Source: Apiospora phragmitis
Lineage: Eukaryota > Ascomycota > Sordariomycetes > Amphisphaeriales > Apiosporaceae
Assembly (NCBI GenBank): GCA_038363925.1
Contig: JAQQWL010000006.1
Location: 4,940,501-5,004,500 of the forward strand
Length of the DNA: 64,000 nt
Direction of reading: 5' to 3'
In this document: positions 13,023-26,600 of the stretch, piece by piece
Layout: every line of letters starts with the position of its first letter
How positions within the stretch are numbered: position 1 is the first letter of the stretch
Notes under the pieces: model-generated
Database searches by the model: none
What the model saw: only the letters and a program-made list of their open reading frames with translations
Told to the model about the DNA's origin: nothing
Program-made: the position numbers and the translations under genes

Positions 13023-13516
13023 TGTTATAATACGCGTAAACTAACCACTACGCCATAAAGTAAAAGCTTTAGAAATAACTCTTCGGGTTATTTTTATCTA
13101 ATTCTACGCCTTAAGTACTACCCCGGGGGGACCAATCCGCCGATCGTAATACTATACCCTCTCTTTAAAGGTATACTTTTATACCTAGGGCGATAAACCC
13201 TTAATACTATATAATTTATTTAAGTTCGGTATAGAGAAACTTTAAGGCTTTTATACGAGTAACTAGTCTATATAAAGCCTTGCCTATTTATTAATAATCT
13301 TACTTAAATAATTAAAAAGAGCTCTTATTTAATAAGTATAGGAATTAAACCTATATCTCTTATTTAATAAAGGCGAAGAGTTATTATATTATAATACGTA
13401 TAGACTAACTACTACGCTATAAAATAAAAGCTTCGGAAATAACTCTTCGGGTCATTTTTATCCAATTCTACGCCTTAAGTGCTACCTCGCGGGGGACCAA
13501 CCCGTCGATCGTAACA
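13023..13516 (+). mobile_element. TRIM-like miniature LTR element, copy 2
   Basis: This copy preserves TG...CA: it opens TGTTATAATACGCG and closes CGATCGTAACA. The LTRs are 13023-13151 and 13387-13516, with about 235 bp between them and no coding potential. The flanks TACGC (13018-13022) and TGCGC (13517-13521) are a 5-bp target duplication with one RIP-type transition. The unoccupied paralogue is at about 26420 (AAGAATCCGCGGAGG). A purine tract AAAGGCGAAGAG precedes the 3' LTR by 6 nt. Spacer and LTRs match copy 1 closely except for transitions. Confidence 0.88.
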
Positions 13517-13966
13517 TGCGCGGAGGTTCCCGCTTATCTTATTAAAGGCCCCTAGGGTACTAAATTTTATTCTTTTTTTAAATATAATAAAAGTTTAGAT
13601 AATATTAGCGGCGGTATAAAAAAGGCGTACTTCTTTATGTAGCTCGTTAATATTTAATATCGACCCTAAGGTGTTTTTAATTAAAAGCTCGTCGCACTCT
13701 TTTTTAAGTTTAATTTAATAATATTAATAATTAGCGCTTTTTTATTTAAATCTTTTAATTCTTTTAATTAACGTTTATTAAGTAAGGCCGTTATTATTAT
13801 CGTTACTATTAACCTTTATAATAAGGCTTTATTAAAAAGTATTTACGGTAGTAACGAGGGCTTTCCCGTAGCGAGAAGTATTATTAAATCTAAGTATAGA
13901 TATAATTTTATAGGTATTATTATTTAAAGTTTAAGTAATAATTCGTAAAAATAAAAGTAATTAAAA

Positions 13967-14680
13967 TATAACGAATATTATTTAAGTTTTAAAAAAAACT
14001 CAATAAAACGTATTAAGGTTTATATTAATAATACGAGAAAATATTTAAATATAAAATAAAAGTCCGCCTTTATTAATATAATATATAATAATTATAAGAA
14101 CAAAGGTAATTAAAATATAAAAGTTTAAAAGAAATTATAATAATTGTATTAAAATTATTTATTTTATTAATAAATTAATATTAATATTTAAATGAATTAT
14201 TAAAGTAAAGAGCGTTTATATAAAATATATAAAGAATATTTATCGTTATATATCTCGTCCCTCTTTTATTAATCTACGCCGGATTACGTTATATATCGTA
14301 ATACGTCGTCTCGGATTATTAAGAGCATCGTGATCTTATAACTCCGGAATTATTAAGAGCGTCGTAATCTTATAGCTCTTTATTTTATTAATATATAACT
14401 TCGTTTTATTTATTTAACCTATATTAATTATTTTTACCCGTCTATTCTTATTTATTTATCCTACGTTATCCTCCGCGTACTACTTTAAGTCGGCCGTATA
14501 CGCTCGTCGTCGTAGTATCGGTTATCGTGGTTAGTATAGCGGACTTTTATTATCGTAAGTAGGGTTATAAACGTTAACTAGCGGAGTTAATAACCGTTTA
14601 TTAGTTCGTAAGCGCTTCGGATTATCTTAGTTCCGTTTCGAGGGTAGGTACTAGTCGTATCGTTAAGTTAAGTCGTAATA
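13967..14680 (-). repeat. reverse Gypsy LTR, probable 5' LTR of copy A
   Basis: On the minus strand it starts at 14680 with TATTACGACTTAAC and ends at 13967 with CGTTATA; sequence like that following the 5' LTR of copy C comes next. It is about 714 bp, longer than the 612-669 bp of other LTRs, partly because of a local duplication of about 33 bp (GGATTATTAAGAGC-like units near 14310-14390). I could not match a 5-bp duplication between its outer edge and 2194, so pairing with the LTR at 2194-5234 is tentative. Confidence 0.65.
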
Positions 14681-15745
14681 ATATTATTATATTAAACGTA
14701 GCTCATAATGTTTTATTATTTTAATAATATAACGTTATTATTTTAGTTATAAGCTAGAATAGTTCGTGTTTTAAATAAAACTTCCTCTTAATAGTCTAGT
14801 CGTCGGCTTAACGCGTCGACGCGGCTGTTCTCGTTACTTTTTCGATAAATAATAATAACGTTAAATTTTAAAAAGAATTTAAACTATTATATTTATTATT
14901 TATTTAATTCTTTAATAATAATAAACGTTATAAAGTTTTTATAATTAATATAAATTTTTATTAATTCTTTTATTTTATTTTAATAATATTTTTATTTTTT
15001 ATAAATTTTAATAATAATTAAGTTTTAATTCGTTAAGCTTTTTAAAAAGAATACGACGGGGTGCGACTTCTCGTTATCGTCCCGTTAACTTAACTACCCT
15101 TTGATCATATAGTCCGATATATCGGTTTCGATTTTAAAAAGTTTAGTAAAGTCCGCTATATAAAGTATTAATTCGTTAAAAATCCGCTCCTTAATATCGT
15201 AAAAGGCTTCGGCTTCTTTTTTTATTTATTAAAATAGTTTATGCTTTTTTATTAAGTTTTTTAAAAGTATTATTATTTTATTAAATTTAGAGATAAAAAT
15301 CTAGTAATAATTAATTAGTTTTAAGAAAGATTTGATTTTTATAGCGTTTATAGGCGTAAGCTATTTTTTAATTATTAAAAGTTTTAAAGGTTTTATTTAA
15401 ATTTCGCTTAAGAATATTATATATTTTATAAAAGTAACGGATTATTAATAAAATTTGTTTTTCTTTAAGTTAATTAGTAAATTAGCGTTTTATAGCTTTT
15501 AAAGTATTAATTTTATATATTCTCGATATTATTTATTATTTTCGAAATAAATTAAAATATTATTTAAATATATTATAATAAACTTATCTAAGCATTTATA
15601 TAAAACGTAATTAATTATTATTTAAAAGTTAATTAATATATTAATTAAATTAAACGATATAGATTAATATTTAAAATATCCGTACTTAGGTTAAAACGCG
15701 GTTTTTTACTTTTTTCCCTTCTTAATCTAGATTAAGTTAAATATA
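14681..15745 (-). mobile_element. Gypsy copy B, distal part (integrase to reverse transcriptase side)
   Basis: The sequence parallels 7290-8390 of copy A segment by segment, with transitions. It is cut at 14681 by the LTR of copy A and at 15746 by insertion of copy C; its other part resumes at 23652. All frames are full of stops. Confidence 0.75.
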
Positions 15746-15750
15746 TTAAA

Positions 15751-16419
15751 TATTACGACCTAGCCTAATTACGCGGCCTAAACCCATAAAACGTCGGCAC
15801 GGAACTACGATACCCCGACCAGGCTACGATACTATTAGTATCGACCGAACCGCTAGCTATATTAACGCGAACTCACCCCTACTCCGCGGGCCGACGGCCT
15901 AGTACGACGCCTCTCCGGCAGACCATGGGACGAACGCATGCTTATGAAGGCTAAGGACGGACGTTACGAAACCATGGCGTCCCGAGTAAGCCCGTTAGAG
16001 TGAATCACCGTAATTTAAAGAATAGATCACCGTAAACTAATAACGGGATTACTGTGAACTAATAACGGGATTATTATAAGCTAATAACGAATTATTATAA
16101 ATTAATAAATAATTTAAAAAAATTAATAAAAAAAGGATTAAATATATAATTACGAACGTTTCTTTTTATATTTTATATAAATACTTTTTATTTTAATAAT
16201 TAATTTAAATATTTATTTTAATTTATAAATAAAGTATATATTTTAATAACTTTTATAAATATTTTAAATTATATTTTTAAATTTATAATTTAAATTACGG
16301 TTATTATTTATTATATTAATAAGTATAAAAGCTTATTATATACTTAAATATTATTTCGTTTAAATTAATATAAACTTAATACGTTTTACTCGGTTTTTTT
16401 AAAAACTTAGTTCGTTATA
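15751..16419 (+). repeat. 5' LTR of Gypsy copy C
   Basis: It starts TATTACGACC and ends TTCGTTATA. The first ~260 bp keep near-normal GC content and several CA/TG dinucleotides (for example CCATGG near 15973). The matching part of the 3' LTR has TA at those places. Differences between the two LTRs are almost all transitions. Confidence 0.9.
16026..16111. repeat. 22-bp tandem repeat inside the LTR
   Basis: About four units of ATTACCGTGAACTAATAACGGG-like sequence (22 bp), increasingly RIP-mutated from left to right. The same array is in the 3' LTR at about 23250-23335, so it belongs to the element rather than to its host site. Confidence 0.75.
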
Positions 16420-16479
16420 TTTTAATTACTCTTATTTTTATAAATTATTATTTAAACCTTTAAATAATAACTTATAAAA

Positions 16480-19400
16480 ACGATATCTACTCTTATTAAT
16501 AACGCCCGTTACGGAAAAGTATTAATTACCGGACTTAATATTACGTAATCACCCCTTCGTATAGATATCGATAGCGATAAAAGCGATGACGAGGCCCCGG
16601 TACTTAAAAAGAAGCTCAAGGCTTTAAAATAAGAGAATACTAATTATAAAACCTATTACGTACGCTTTAAAAGCGAGAACACCACCTTTAAAAGCTACCA
16701 GCGGTCCGAGCTAAATAACGATAACGATGTGCGAGAACTAAAAAAAGAGGTTCGACTCCTCCGCGTAGCCGCTAACATTATTAAAACCCCCGTCGCATCG
16801 AAAGAGGGAATTAAAATTAATACTTTAGCCACGTTTAATAAGACTAGTAAGAATTTATAAAGCTTTTTAATCTAAATTAAAGCCTATTAACGATTTTACG
16901 AAAAAACGTTTACCGATTTTACTTAACGCGTAATACACGCCGCCTCGTTCTTTAAAAATAAGGTACTCGCTTAATTTAAACCTTACCTCGACGAACTTAT
17001 AAAATACGATTAATAAATCGAACTTTATTAAACGGAGGTATAACGTATCTTTAGGAGCTATAAAAGATTTAAGGACGCCCTTAAGTTATTTTTTTAAGAC
17101 TTTAACGAGAAACGATAAGCCGAATAAGAACTTAAAACCTTACGATAAAAAGGGTTAACTATAAGCTATATAGCCGAGTTCCGACGTATTATAATACGAC
17201 TCGATAATACCGAGGATATTAAAATTATAATATATTACCGAGGCTTTAAAGAGAAGGTTAAAAACGAACTAAACAGACTTAATACGTTAAAAAACTTCCT
17301 TAACTATATAAAATTAATTATTAAAATCGATACGCGACTTTATAAAAAGCGTAAAAAAAAGTAAAGAAGTTAATTAAAGTAAAATAACTAACTTTAAATT
17401 AATAATAACCGAGCTAATACTAAATAATTATAATAATTACGACCGCTATTTAAGCCCTAAACTATTATTTATAATTACTATAACGGACCTATAAACCTCG
17501 ACGCTATTTAACGAAAAAAGGACGGTAAAAAGTAAAATATTACCTGTTATAACTATTAAAAAAAAGATACTACGTTAAAAAATACCGGAGCCTTAAAAAA
17601 GTATTTTAACAAGTCTTTAATAAATAATAAATTAACGTTATTAAAAAAGAATTAACCTTAATAATTATTAAAAATAATAACGCTAATACGTTTAACGTAT
17701 TATACGGCAGCCTAATTTAAACGGCTTATTATAACAATAGTTATACCACATACTTAGCGGATAAAAAAAGAACTGGATAGTTCCTTAAAACCTTAAAATA
17801 ACGACGTACTTTATAAACACTCGTAATAATAAGAAGGGACGACGGCGATAACGATAATAACTCTATTAATAATAACCCTAAAGCCCTTATAAAACTAGCC
17901 GAATAAACCGAAGGACCCGAAAAACTAATTAAGATACCCGTTAATAAACTAGTTATAAAGCTTATAAAAACTCGAAACCTTAAAACTAATAAATAACTAG
18001 CTATTCCCGAAATTATAAGCCCCGATTTTAAACGAACATAATAAAAGCTTATTACCGCCGGGTTCGAATAAGAGATCTACGGACACTACGCTATAAGAAA
18101 TAACTCACGGGTTACCCCGACTAACAAAAAACACTTCACCCTCTTTTAAATATCTTATATCCATAATAAGTATACGGAACACCTCGTAAAAAAACTTAAG
18201 AACGAATAGTTCCCCTAACGGATCGGACGAAACCTAGTTAGGCACTTATACGCCGATTACGATATCGGGAAGATCCGAACTTCTATACCTAATAAACGAC
18301 GAGCCTACCTATTAATAAAAAAAGACCTAAAATAGCCCCGAAAATGTTACCTAAACTAACAGAATTAAAAAAACTATACAGAAAACCGATACTTAAAATA
18401 CGTATAAGAAAAATCCCGAGCCTATAAACGACTCTAAAAAAACGCGTAACATTTCTAAGAAGCATAAGCCGGAAGAACCGTTAGAACGCTAAGCAACCGA
18501 TCTAACCTAAAACCTATATATACGTATTAAACCTACGATACTCCCTTAATAATTAAAAAGGTATAGCGTGGTAACGTGTTCCTAACCGTTAACGAATGTA
18601 ATATTCGCGTACCCCGACAAGTATAACTAATATAAGAAAACGGGAAGATTTCCGAAATACGTTAAACGGAAAGAATAATCCACCTTAAAGAGTATTAACT
18701 CGATTTTATTAATTAAAAAGAATTAGAGTCTTAAGTACTAAAACTAACGTTATATATAAAAAAAACCCCCGAAATATTACTACCCGCGTATAACGCCTTA
18801 TAGCTAACCACGAGGGAACGACGGTAATAACGCCGGGAACGCGTATAAAAACGCGCGTAGGAAGCCAGTTAACCTATATAGAGGTTAAGAAATAAACGCC
18901 GCCTATTATAAAAAGATAGTACTAAACGGAATAAAATAGGTCCCTATACTATATTATAAATAAACGAGATATTTATAAGTATATTATATTAATAATAAAT
19001 ATAAAAAGAATTTATATTAAAGCGCTACTCGATAACGGAGCGTAAAGAAATTATATCTCACTACGAATCGTTAATTACTTAAAATTAAAATAATAATAAA
19101 AAACGCCCCTTACCGACTTAAAACCGTTAATAAAGGATTTATAATATACGAAAATAAAATAATATAGAAAAAAGTCGCGAACTTTTTTATTATTATCGAT
19201 TAATAATACGAACGAATTACGTATAATATTACAGACATATTAAATTACGATATAATTTTAAGGATACCTTAATTATAAATAAATAATTTATAAATTAATT
19301 AAAAAATAGGCTAACTTTAATAAGATATACTAAAAAGAGACTTAGCTATTGAGCGGCATCCTACGAAAAGAGCTCTAAACGAGCTTACGATACTTAAAGC

Positions 19401-22400
19401 CTATATCGTTATTAAAAAGCTTAAAATAAACGTTACGGTATAAATACCGGACAAGTATAAACAATTTAACGACCTCTTTAGCGGAGAATTAAAAACCGGA
19501 CTACCTTAGCATATATGCTAAAACTATAAAATACCTCTAAAAGAAAGGAAGGAACCACATTTCATACTAACATACCGATTTAACCAAGAGTATAAATAAG
19601 CCCTAAAAAAATATATCGAAGAAAACCTTAAAAAGGGATATATACGGCTATCCACATTACTAGCTAAATACCCCATATTCTTCGTCCCCTAAAAAAAGTA
19701 AAAACGGAACACTTAAATAAAAAATATACATCGACTATTAAAAGCTTAATAACATTACTATTAAAAACCGGTACCCCCTCCCCTTATTAATAACCTACGC
19801 GATAAGCTATACAAGGCTAAAATCTATACCGTCCTCGACTTACCTAACGCGTACGGCCTTATCCGGATTAAGAAAAAAAACGAATAAAAAACCGCGTTCA
19901 GATCGAAATATAGATACTTTAAATACCTCGTTATACTTTTCGGCTTAATTAACGTACTAACTAGCTTTTAAAATATAATTAATTATATATTACGAGAATA
20001 CCTCGATAAGTTCGTTATCGTTTACCTTAATAATATCCTAATTTATTCCGAAAATAAAAACAAACACCGATAATATATCGCTATAATCCTATAAAAGCTT
20101 TAAAATATTAACCTCTTAATTAACCCCGAAAAGAGCGTATTTTATAAAGAAATAATTACCTTTATAAAATATATAATATTACTTAAAAAGATTCGAATAA
20201 AACCTTTTAAAATAATAATAATTAAGGAGTAGCCCACGCTTATAAGCGCTATAAAAATTAGGTCCTTCCTAAAACTCGTTAACTACTACCGGATTTTTAT
20301 CCCCGGCTTTAACAAAATAGCGACACCCCTAATAAACCTAACTAAAAAGAACGAACTATTTAAATAAATAAACACGAAAAAAATAGCTTTCTAAACTATT
20401 AAAAAAAGAATTCTTAACGAACCAATACTTCGTATAATAAACCCTACACGATTATTCAAAATCGAAACCGACGTATCGAACTACGCGATCAGAAACTAAC
20501 TAAATTAACAAGACGATAACGGGAAGCTACACCCGGTCGCATTTTTTTTCTAAAAAGCTAAACGGACTAAAGCTTAATTACTAAATCTATAATAAAGAGC
20601 TCATAACTATTATTAAAGCTTATAAAAAATAAAGATATTACTTAAATAATATAAATACTTTAATAAAAATTTATACCGATTATAAAAACCTTACCTCGTT
20701 TATTATTAATAAAAAACTAAATAAACGATAAATATAATAGTTTAAATTTCTATTAAAATTTAACCTTACTATTATCTACCGGAAAAGTAACGAGAACGGC
20801 AAAGCGAACGTATTTAACCAACGACCGGATCATAAAGTAAACGTTCCCCTAAAAATATAAACACTACTCACATAAAACTAAAATAATAATCTTATACTAT
20901 CCTAGTAATTAAACGCTACTAACAAAGTATAATACCATAATAAGTAAATAAAAAAGTTTAAAAAACATATCCTAAACCCCGCTAACAACTAACTCAGCAC
21001 CTAAAATAGCGCCACCTACTACCGAAACAAGACTTATATCTTAAAACTATACCGTCTAAAATTTATCTAAGAATTTTACGAACACCTCGCGTATAGGCAC
21101 TAAAAAATATTTAAAACCTAGAAACGTATCCTTAAATAATTCGACTACGAAAACCTAAAAGCCGCCGTGGCTAAAATAATTAACGACTACAACCTTTATA
21201 ATAAAACGAAGTCCGCCAGGTATAAGCCTTACGAAGAGCTATAACTAATTACACCCCTAAATAAGGCCTAAAAAACGATTACGCTAAACTTTATTATTAA
21301 ACTATCCCCGTTAAAAAAACCCCTAACGAAAATTTAATACGATAATATTTTAATTATTATAAATAAACTTACTAAATATACTTATTTCCTCCCCTATAAA
21401 AAAGTAAGCGACACCGACGACCTCGCGTATAGATTCTTACGAACGATCGTTAATTAATATAAACTACCCGAAACGATTATTTCGAACCGAAACAAACTAT
21501 TTACCGCTAAGTTTTAAAAGTTACTTATAACCTAACTAAGAGTTAAATATAAATTATTTATAATTTACTACCCCTAAATTAACGGTTAAACTAAACGTAT
21601 AAATTAAACCCTAAAACAGTACCTACGATACTACGTAAATAACGAATAAAATAATTAGGTACGACTACTACCAATAGCCTAGTTCGTATATAAGAGCGCC
21701 GATAACGAAATAATACGCATATTACTATTTCGGGCGAACTACGGGTTCAATCTAAACGTTACTAAATAACCCTTAAAAGGAGAGCTAGCACCGATAGCGA
21801 TTATATAAATCGAAAAATTAAAACAACTCTAAATATTACTTTAAAAAAACCTTACCTTCTTCTAAAAACGTATAAAAACGTACGCTAACTAAATAAAGTT
21901 AAAAGGATTAACTTTTAAAAAGGGAAAAAAAGTTTACCTCCTACGACGTAATATTAAAATTAAACGGCTTAGCAATAAATTAGACTTTAAAAAAATCGGA
22001 CTATTTAAAATTATAAAAGTTATTTTAAAAATTAATTACCGATTATCGTTATTTAAAATAATACGGATACACCCTATATTTCATATTTTATTATTTAAAT
22101 TAACCTTAATACACGTAACGTTTAATACATAACTAAAAGCCGAAATAAATTAATACGAATACGAAATCGAATAAATTATCGATAAAAAAAGATTAACCGA
22201 GAATAAAAATACCTCGTTAAATAAAAAAACTACCTATTAAAAAATAACTCCTAAAAGTTTAAAAAATACTTAACGAACGCCGCTAAGGAACTTCGGGAGT
22301 TCGAACAACGGGAACTAACAAGCCGGGCTCCGGAAAATCGCCTAAACTAAAAAATAATTAATCAACGTTCTTAAAAACACTTAAAAAACGTAAGTCACTT

Positions 22401-22480
22401 AAAACGAAGTTCTCCTAATTAATAATCGAAAGAGGAATACCATCCTCCTTATCCAGCTCCTATATACCCCCGACGAAACG
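16480..22480 (+). pseudogene. degenerate gag-pol of Gypsy copy C
   Basis: Many stops interrupt the frame, but the blocks are readable in order. Protease: a DNGA motif with NYIS downstream, near 19025-19065 (DSGA in active relatives). Reverse transcriptase: about 19550-20360, with KYPIFFVP, VLDLPNAYGLIRIK, REYLDKFVIVYLNN, then RSFLKLVNYYRIFIPGF. RNase H: ETDVSNYAI near 20463. Integrase: TKYTYFLPYKK through ETIISNRNKLFTAKF, about 21365-21520. Chromodomain: YLVK.KNYLLKNN near 22210. The YLDD catalytic box reads YLNN, both Asp codons having become Asn through G-to-A changes. The copy cannot make an active polymerase. Confidence 0.88.
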
Positions 22481-22978
22481 CTTCCGAGCGTTTTTTTATT
22501 ACGACCTTTTTTATTTAATAAAAACGGGCTAGTTAACCTAAGGTAATAAATAACTAAATTTATAATAAAAATAAAGCCTCTTTTATATTTATTTCTTTTA
22601 ATTCTAGCTTCTTTTATTAAATAGCTAGCTTTATTAAAGTCGACGTAATAAAAACGCCGTTATAAGAATAACTAACTTAGATATACTCCGAATAATAAAA
22701 CGATTTCTCGTTTATATAATACGCTAGGTTTTAATAAAAATAACGAATATAAAATATATCGATTAAATCGTTTATAGATTTTATATTAATAATAAAAGCT
22801 AAACGCGTAATAGTTTTTTTTTTAACCGAGATTTCTCGATACGATTAAACAATATAATAAGCGCATATTATAAGAGTAAAAAAAAAAGGAATTTACCGAA
22901 ACTTAACGAGATAAGAAAATAAGGGTACTTATAAAACCTAGCGTTTTAAAAATAAAGTAATTAAAAAAAAAAGGATAA

Positions 22979-23646
22979 TATTACGACCTAGCCTAATTAC
23001 GCGGCCTAAACCTATAAAACGTCGGTACGGAACTACGATACCCCGACCAAGCTACGATACTACTAGTATTAACCGAACCGCCAGCTATACTAATACGAAC
23101 TCACCCCTACTCCGCGGCCGACGGCCTAGTACGACGCCTCTTCGGCAAACTATAGGACGAACGTATACTTATAAAGGCTAAGGACGGACGTTACGAAACT
23201 ACGGCGTCCCGAGTAAGCCCGTTAAAGTGGATTACCGTGATTTAAAGAATAAATTACCGTGAGCTAATAACGGGATTACCGTAAACTAATAACGGGATTA
23301 TTATAAACTAATAACGAATTATTATAAATTAATAAATAATTTAAAGAAATTAATAAAAAAAGGATTAAATATATAATTACGAACGTTTCCTTTTATATTT
23401 TATATAAATACTTTTTATTTTAATAATTAATTTAAATATTTATTTTAACCTATAAATAAGGTATATACCTTAATAATTTTTATAAATATTTTAAATTACA
23501 CTTTTAAGTTTATAATTTAAATTACGGTTATTATTTATTATATTAATAAATATAAAGGCTTATTATACGCCTAAATACTATCTCGTCTAAGTTAATATAA
23601 ACCTAGTACGTTCTACTCGGTTTCTCTAGAAACTTAGTTCGTTATA
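22979..23646 (+). repeat. 3' LTR of Gypsy copy C
   Basis: Direct repeat of 15751-16419, with the same ends, and more heavily converted to TA than the 5' LTR in its GC-rich first third. Confidence 0.9.
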
Positions 23647-23651
23647 TTAAA

Positions 23652-26600
23652 AAGGTTAAGTATTATAAAGATTTTAGTATATAGTAATTTATTTTATAAG
23701 TCGCTAATTAAGGGTAAGGGGTACCGGTTTTTAATAGTAATTTTATTAAGCTTTTAATAGTTAATATATATACGTTATTTAGGTTTCCCGTTTTTACTTT
23801 TTTTTAAAACGAAGAGGATAAGGAAGCCTGTTAATAATATAGATGATCGTATAACTCTTTTCTCGAGGTTTTTTATAATATATTTTTTTAAAGCTTATTT
23901 ATACTATTAATTAAATTTATATATAGGTATAAGTAAAGGTTCTTTTTTATTTTTAAAAAGTATTTTATAGTTTTATTATATGTAAAGCGGTAAGCCTATT
24001 TTTAGTTTCTTATTAAAAAGAGTTTCGAATTGCCGGTACTCTATTAATATAATCGTTATAGTATTTAGCTTAGGCTTTTTAATAATAATATATATTTTAA
24101 AAATTTTAAGTTTATTAAGAGGTCGCTTTTTAAACCGTTATTTATTAATTAAACCTTTTTTAATATATTTTATTAAAATTACTTTATTTTTTAATTAATT
24201 TTAAAATTATTTACTCGTAATTAAGGTATTTTTAAAATTATATCGTATTTTATAACGTTTGTAATATTATACGTAATTTATTTATATAGTTTTTTAATAT
24301 CGATTAAAAGGTTCGCGACTTTTTTTTATATTTCTTTATTATTATAAGTTATAAATCCTTTATTAATAGTTTTAAATCGGTATAGGGCGTTTTTTTGTTA
24401 TTATTCGAATTTAAGGTAATTAACGATTTATAATAAAATATAGTTTTTTTATACTTTATTATTAAGTAGCGCTTTAATATAAACTTTTTTACGTTTATTA
24501 TTAATATAATATACTTGTAAATAATTTAATTATCTATTATTTAATATAAGGACCTATTTTAGTCCGCCTATTATTATTATTTTATAATAAGCGGCGTCTA
24601 TTTTTTAGGCGCTGTTTTTATAAGTAATTAATAATTCTTTACGATCGATTATTATATCGTTATTATTATTTTTTTATTTTTTATAAAGTACTTCTTAATA
24701 TATTAATAAAAGTATTTTGTTTTATATAAAATACTATTTTTAATATTTAAGATTAAGGTTTTTTAAATAGTTTAAAAATTTAATAAATTCGTTATAATTT
24801 ATAAACGTTTTATAAATTCTTTAATATATTAAAAGGGTTTTTTTATTAAACATCTATTCATATATTTTAATAGTATTAATCGTTCTTTTTTAAATGTTTA
24901 TAAGCTCGTAATTTTTTTAAGCGTATTTAAAGTATTAATTTTTAAAATATTCCTTTTAATTTCGTTTTTTTAAGTAATACCGTTATAACTATTCTAAATC
25001 GTTTTATATTAATAGGTACGCGCGTCGCCCGTTAAGGACTAACGTCCGGATTTTTTTAATAATATAATTAGGATATAGTTATATAATAGGTCGTTTACCA
25101 ATTCTTTAAAAAAATTATTCGTGCTCGAGTTTTTTCGTGAGGTGTTCCGTATAAGCGTTATATACGTATAAGATTTATAAAAGCGTGAAATGTTTTTTGT
25201 ATATAAAGGAGATTCAGATATTATTTTTTACCGCGTAATTATTATAGATTCTTTAATTAAATTTAGCCGTAATAAGTATTTACCGTAAATATTTTAAGTC
25301 GGGGTAAAAAATATTAAGGATAGCTAGTTATATATTAGTTTTTAAGTTTTTAAATTTAACGATCTCGTTTATTAGTTCGTTTATTAATATATTAATTAAA
25401 TATTTATAGTTTATTAATTACTTTACCCGGTTTATAATATCGTTTATTAAATTATTATTTTCGTTATATAAAAAAGGTCGTTCTTTTTATATTATCGTAA
25501 CGCTCCGGCTATAGTTTCCCTTTTTTTTAAAGGTTTTAAAGAATTATTTAATACTTTCTTTATTTATTAAATAAGAGGTATATTTATTATTATAATAAGC
25601 TGTTTAAAATAAACTACCGTATTTAGTAATAACGTTACTATTTTTAATAATTATTATAAAAATGTCCTCTACTTTAATAATATTAATATATCGTTTTTTT
25701 TAAAAACTTTTTAAAAATCTCTTTTCGGTATTCGATATTTTCGAACGTAATATCTTTATTTTTAATAATTATAATAAATAATATACTACTTTTTATTCTA
25801 TTTATTATGTTTAATAACATTAAAGTTTATAAGTTTATTATAACAATTATATATTATATTATTATAATAACGTAATCGCCTTATATTAACTTAAATCCGA
25901 CCGGTTTACCGTTATTACCCGCCTTATTTCTCGCGGCGGCGTTTATATATACGAGTATTAATTTTAATAATAACTTTTATACACGAAAAGAAATTATCGA
26001 AAGTATTAAGCCGGCTAAATTCGTTCTTAATGTTTTTTTTTAATTTTTAATAATATATTAAATTCTTTATAGCTTTAATATAATTTAATTAAATTATAAT
26101 ATATTAAAATTCCGCGGTATAAAAAACGGTTAATCCTTTTTATTTAAAAGTTTTTAATTCTTTTTTTATTTATCGCTTTTTATCGAGGTTTTAGCAAAGT
26201 AATTTAAAAGCTTATTTAAAACTATTATAATTTTCGAAAATCGTTATACCTTTATACGATATAGTTTAATTTATTAATCGTTTTTTATAAGTTCATTTAA
26301 ATAAAGTTTAAACTAGGCGAGTATTTTATTTTTAAAAAACGAAGCGGCGTAAATAATTCGTTAAGTAATATTTTAAAATATTCCTTTATAAAATCGTTAA
26401 TAAGCTTTAACTTAAATAAAGAATCCGCGGAGGTTCTCGTTTATCTTATTAAAGGCCACTAGGGTATTAATTTTTATTCATTTTTTAAAAATAATAAAGG
26501 TTTAAATAATATTAGCGGCGGTATAAAAAAGGCGTACTTCTTTATATAGCTCGTTAATATCTAATATTTACTTTAAGGTATTTTTAATTAAGAGCTCGCT

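Larger units (their letters stand above)
5235..13966 (-). mobile_element. internal region of reverse Gypsy copy A (interrupted)
   Basis: On the minus strand this holds a RIP-destroyed gag-pol. Complementing about 8150-8345 gives degenerate reverse transcriptase blocks that correspond to KTAF, AIPFNLTN, REYLDKFVV-like and an IYLDNILIY version of the YLDD box. Integrase-like sequence follows towards 5300-7300 and gag-side sequence lies towards 13900. It is interrupted by Fot1 copy 2 (9531-11361), a solo TRIM LTR (11694-11823) and TRIM copy 2 (13023-13516). No frame is open for more than about 70 codons. The family match is to Gypsy/Ty3 and the paralogues in this window. Confidence 0.8.
15751..23646 (+). 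mobile_element. complete Gypsy/Ty3 chromovirus (copy C), RIP-inactivated
   Basis: This 7.9-kb LTR retrotransposon is the best-preserved element of the block. The LTRs are 15751-16419 (669 bp) and 22979-23646 (668 bp), and an exact 5-bp target duplication TTAAA lies at 15746-15750 and 23647-23651. A purine-rich tract precedes the 3' LTR. The order of degenerate domains is gag, protease, reverse transcriptase, RNase H, integrase, chromodomain, which defines a chromovirus. It is inserted into the reverse transcriptase region of copy B, whose two halves are colinear with copy A around 8360-8400. Confidence 0.93.
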
